Below are positions 63,612 through 64,000 of a DNA stretch of 64,000 nucleotides, in pieces (position 1 is the first letter of the stretch; each line of letters starts with the position of its first letter). The position numbers and the translations under genes were made by a program. Location: assembly GCA_963819385.1 (NCBI GenBank), contig CAWFVV010000002.1, positions 930,001-994,000 on the forward strand, written 5' to 3'. A model generated the notes under the pieces. That model searched no databases, was not told the DNA's origin, and saw only the letters and a list, made by a program, of their open reading frames with translations. Source of the stretch: JAVDCA01 sp963819385 (GTDB lineage Bacteria; Pseudomonadota; Alphaproteobacteria; Rhizobiales; Xanthobacteraceae).

Positions 63612-64000
63612 CTCACCTCGGATTGCCGGCGCCGCGCCAGCCACGCCTTCATGTAGCGATAATAGGTGCCCTCCGCATTCGCGACGGCCAGCAGGAAGCC
63701 CTCGCGCCCGTCGAGGAAACCGAGCCGCAGCACATAGGCGCGGAAGAACGACCAGATGCCATGCGTGATGCCGTCCGCGAACGACACACGGCGTCCCGCC
63801 GCCAGCAGCATCTCGGCGCCGGCGGTGGAATACCGGTCGACGCGGGAGATCGCCTCCTCGAGCCGGGTCACCGAATGGTGCGCGAGCTGTTCCGTGAGCC
63901 GCGCGACCGGCCCGTCGCAGATCACCCGCTCATGCACGAGGTCGTCGGAGAAGCGCGCCTTGCCGCGCCTGAACAGCCGCAGCACATGGTCCGGAAACCA
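63608..64000 (-). CDS. WaaE/KdtX-like LPS core glycosyltransferase, N-terminus beyond window
   Basis: Only the C-terminal 130 residues lie in the window, open at the edge (WFPDHVLRLFRRGKARFSDD). LVHERVICDGPVARLTEQLA, HHSVTRLEEAISRVDRYSTA and WSFFRAYVLRLGFLDGREGF match the C-terminal part of WaaE-like GT2 enzymes, which transfer glucose to heptose I of the LPS core. The catalytic DxD domain is outside the window. It is first of the four-gene group 64000-59623 as visible, and its stop overlaps the GT2 start. Confidence 0.82.
   Translation of the reverse strand, partial: WFPDHVLRLFRRGKARFSDDLVHERVICDGPVARLTEQLAHHSVTRLEEAISRVDRYSTAGAEMLLAAGRRVSFADGITHGIWSFFRAYVLRLGFLDGREGFLLAVANAEGTYYRYMKAWLARRRQSEVR

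Noticed and set aside
1..64000. CRISPR arrays, rRNA, tRNA, transposase or integrase genes
   Set aside because: None was seen. The only clear repeats are the paired palindromes, the 23-bp tandem repeat and short direct repeats.

Overview
The window is about 64 kb of GC-rich DNA, almost entirely devoted to surface polysaccharide and lipopolysaccharide synthesis. High GC, dense ATGA/GTGA stop-start overlaps, paired palindromic intergenic repeats and the gene families point to an alphaproteobacterium, most likely Hyphomicrobiales (Bradyrhizobium/Xanthobacter-like). This is an inference from style; no rRNA or tRNA gene was seen to confirm it.

Layout. (1) 1-14.3 kb: glycosyltransferases, a NodU/CmcH-type carbamoyltransferase, galE, an AsnB-like amidotransferase, a WbvB/WbvR/WbvD-type set for UDP-N-acetyl-L-quinovosamine (or a related L-sugar), and a gmd gene in opposite orientation. 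(2) 14.3-35.4 kb, all on the minus strand: one long, tightly coupled operon for a nonulosonic acid of the legionaminic type (PtmE-like CBS/guanylyltransferase, LegB, LegC, LegG, LegI, LegF), with a sialyltransferase-like enzyme, a B12/radical SAM protein, an MptE/Maf-like DUF115 protein, methyltransferases, a FemAB/GNAT protein, a Wzm/Wzt ABC exporter, a formyltransferase, a deacetylase and an acyltransferase. (3) 35.5-36.8 kb: an RfaH-like antiterminator and a MarR-type regulator, with an ops-like element downstream and two palindromic operator-like boxes upstream. (4) 37-39.8 kb: an MBOAT/SGNH pair for O-acylation. (5) 39.9-43.3 kb, plus strand: a 2-oxoacid dehydrogenase E2-E1alpha-E1beta set without E3, followed by an acyl carrier protein. 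(6) 43.4-49.3 kb: a GT2 and a D-glycero-D-manno-heptose activation module including a three-domain fusion. (7) 49.3-57.3 kb: SDR, GMC oxidoreductase, GT4, WbpL-like initiating transferase, WbpV-like reductase and a large membrane protein. (8) 57.5-59.6 kb: hpaH, hpaI and a small basic protein. (9) 59.6-64 kb, minus strand: WbpM-like dehydratase, GT9, GT2 and a WaaE-like transferase cut by the window end.

A coherent reading is a WbpM/WbpV/WbpL-type initiation with a 6-deoxy-HexNAc, chain assembly by many GT4 enzymes, capping or decoration with an N-modified nonulosonate, O-acylation, and ABC-dependent export.

A warning on sequence quality: between about 9.3 and 38.7 kb at least forty small indels split otherwise well-conserved genes. 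Several restore conserved protein motifs if one base is added to a short homopolymer, and gene-gene overlaps are preserved, so consensus error is more likely than gene decay. These genes are marked as pseudogenes because they are broken as written; their spans come from joining the frames.
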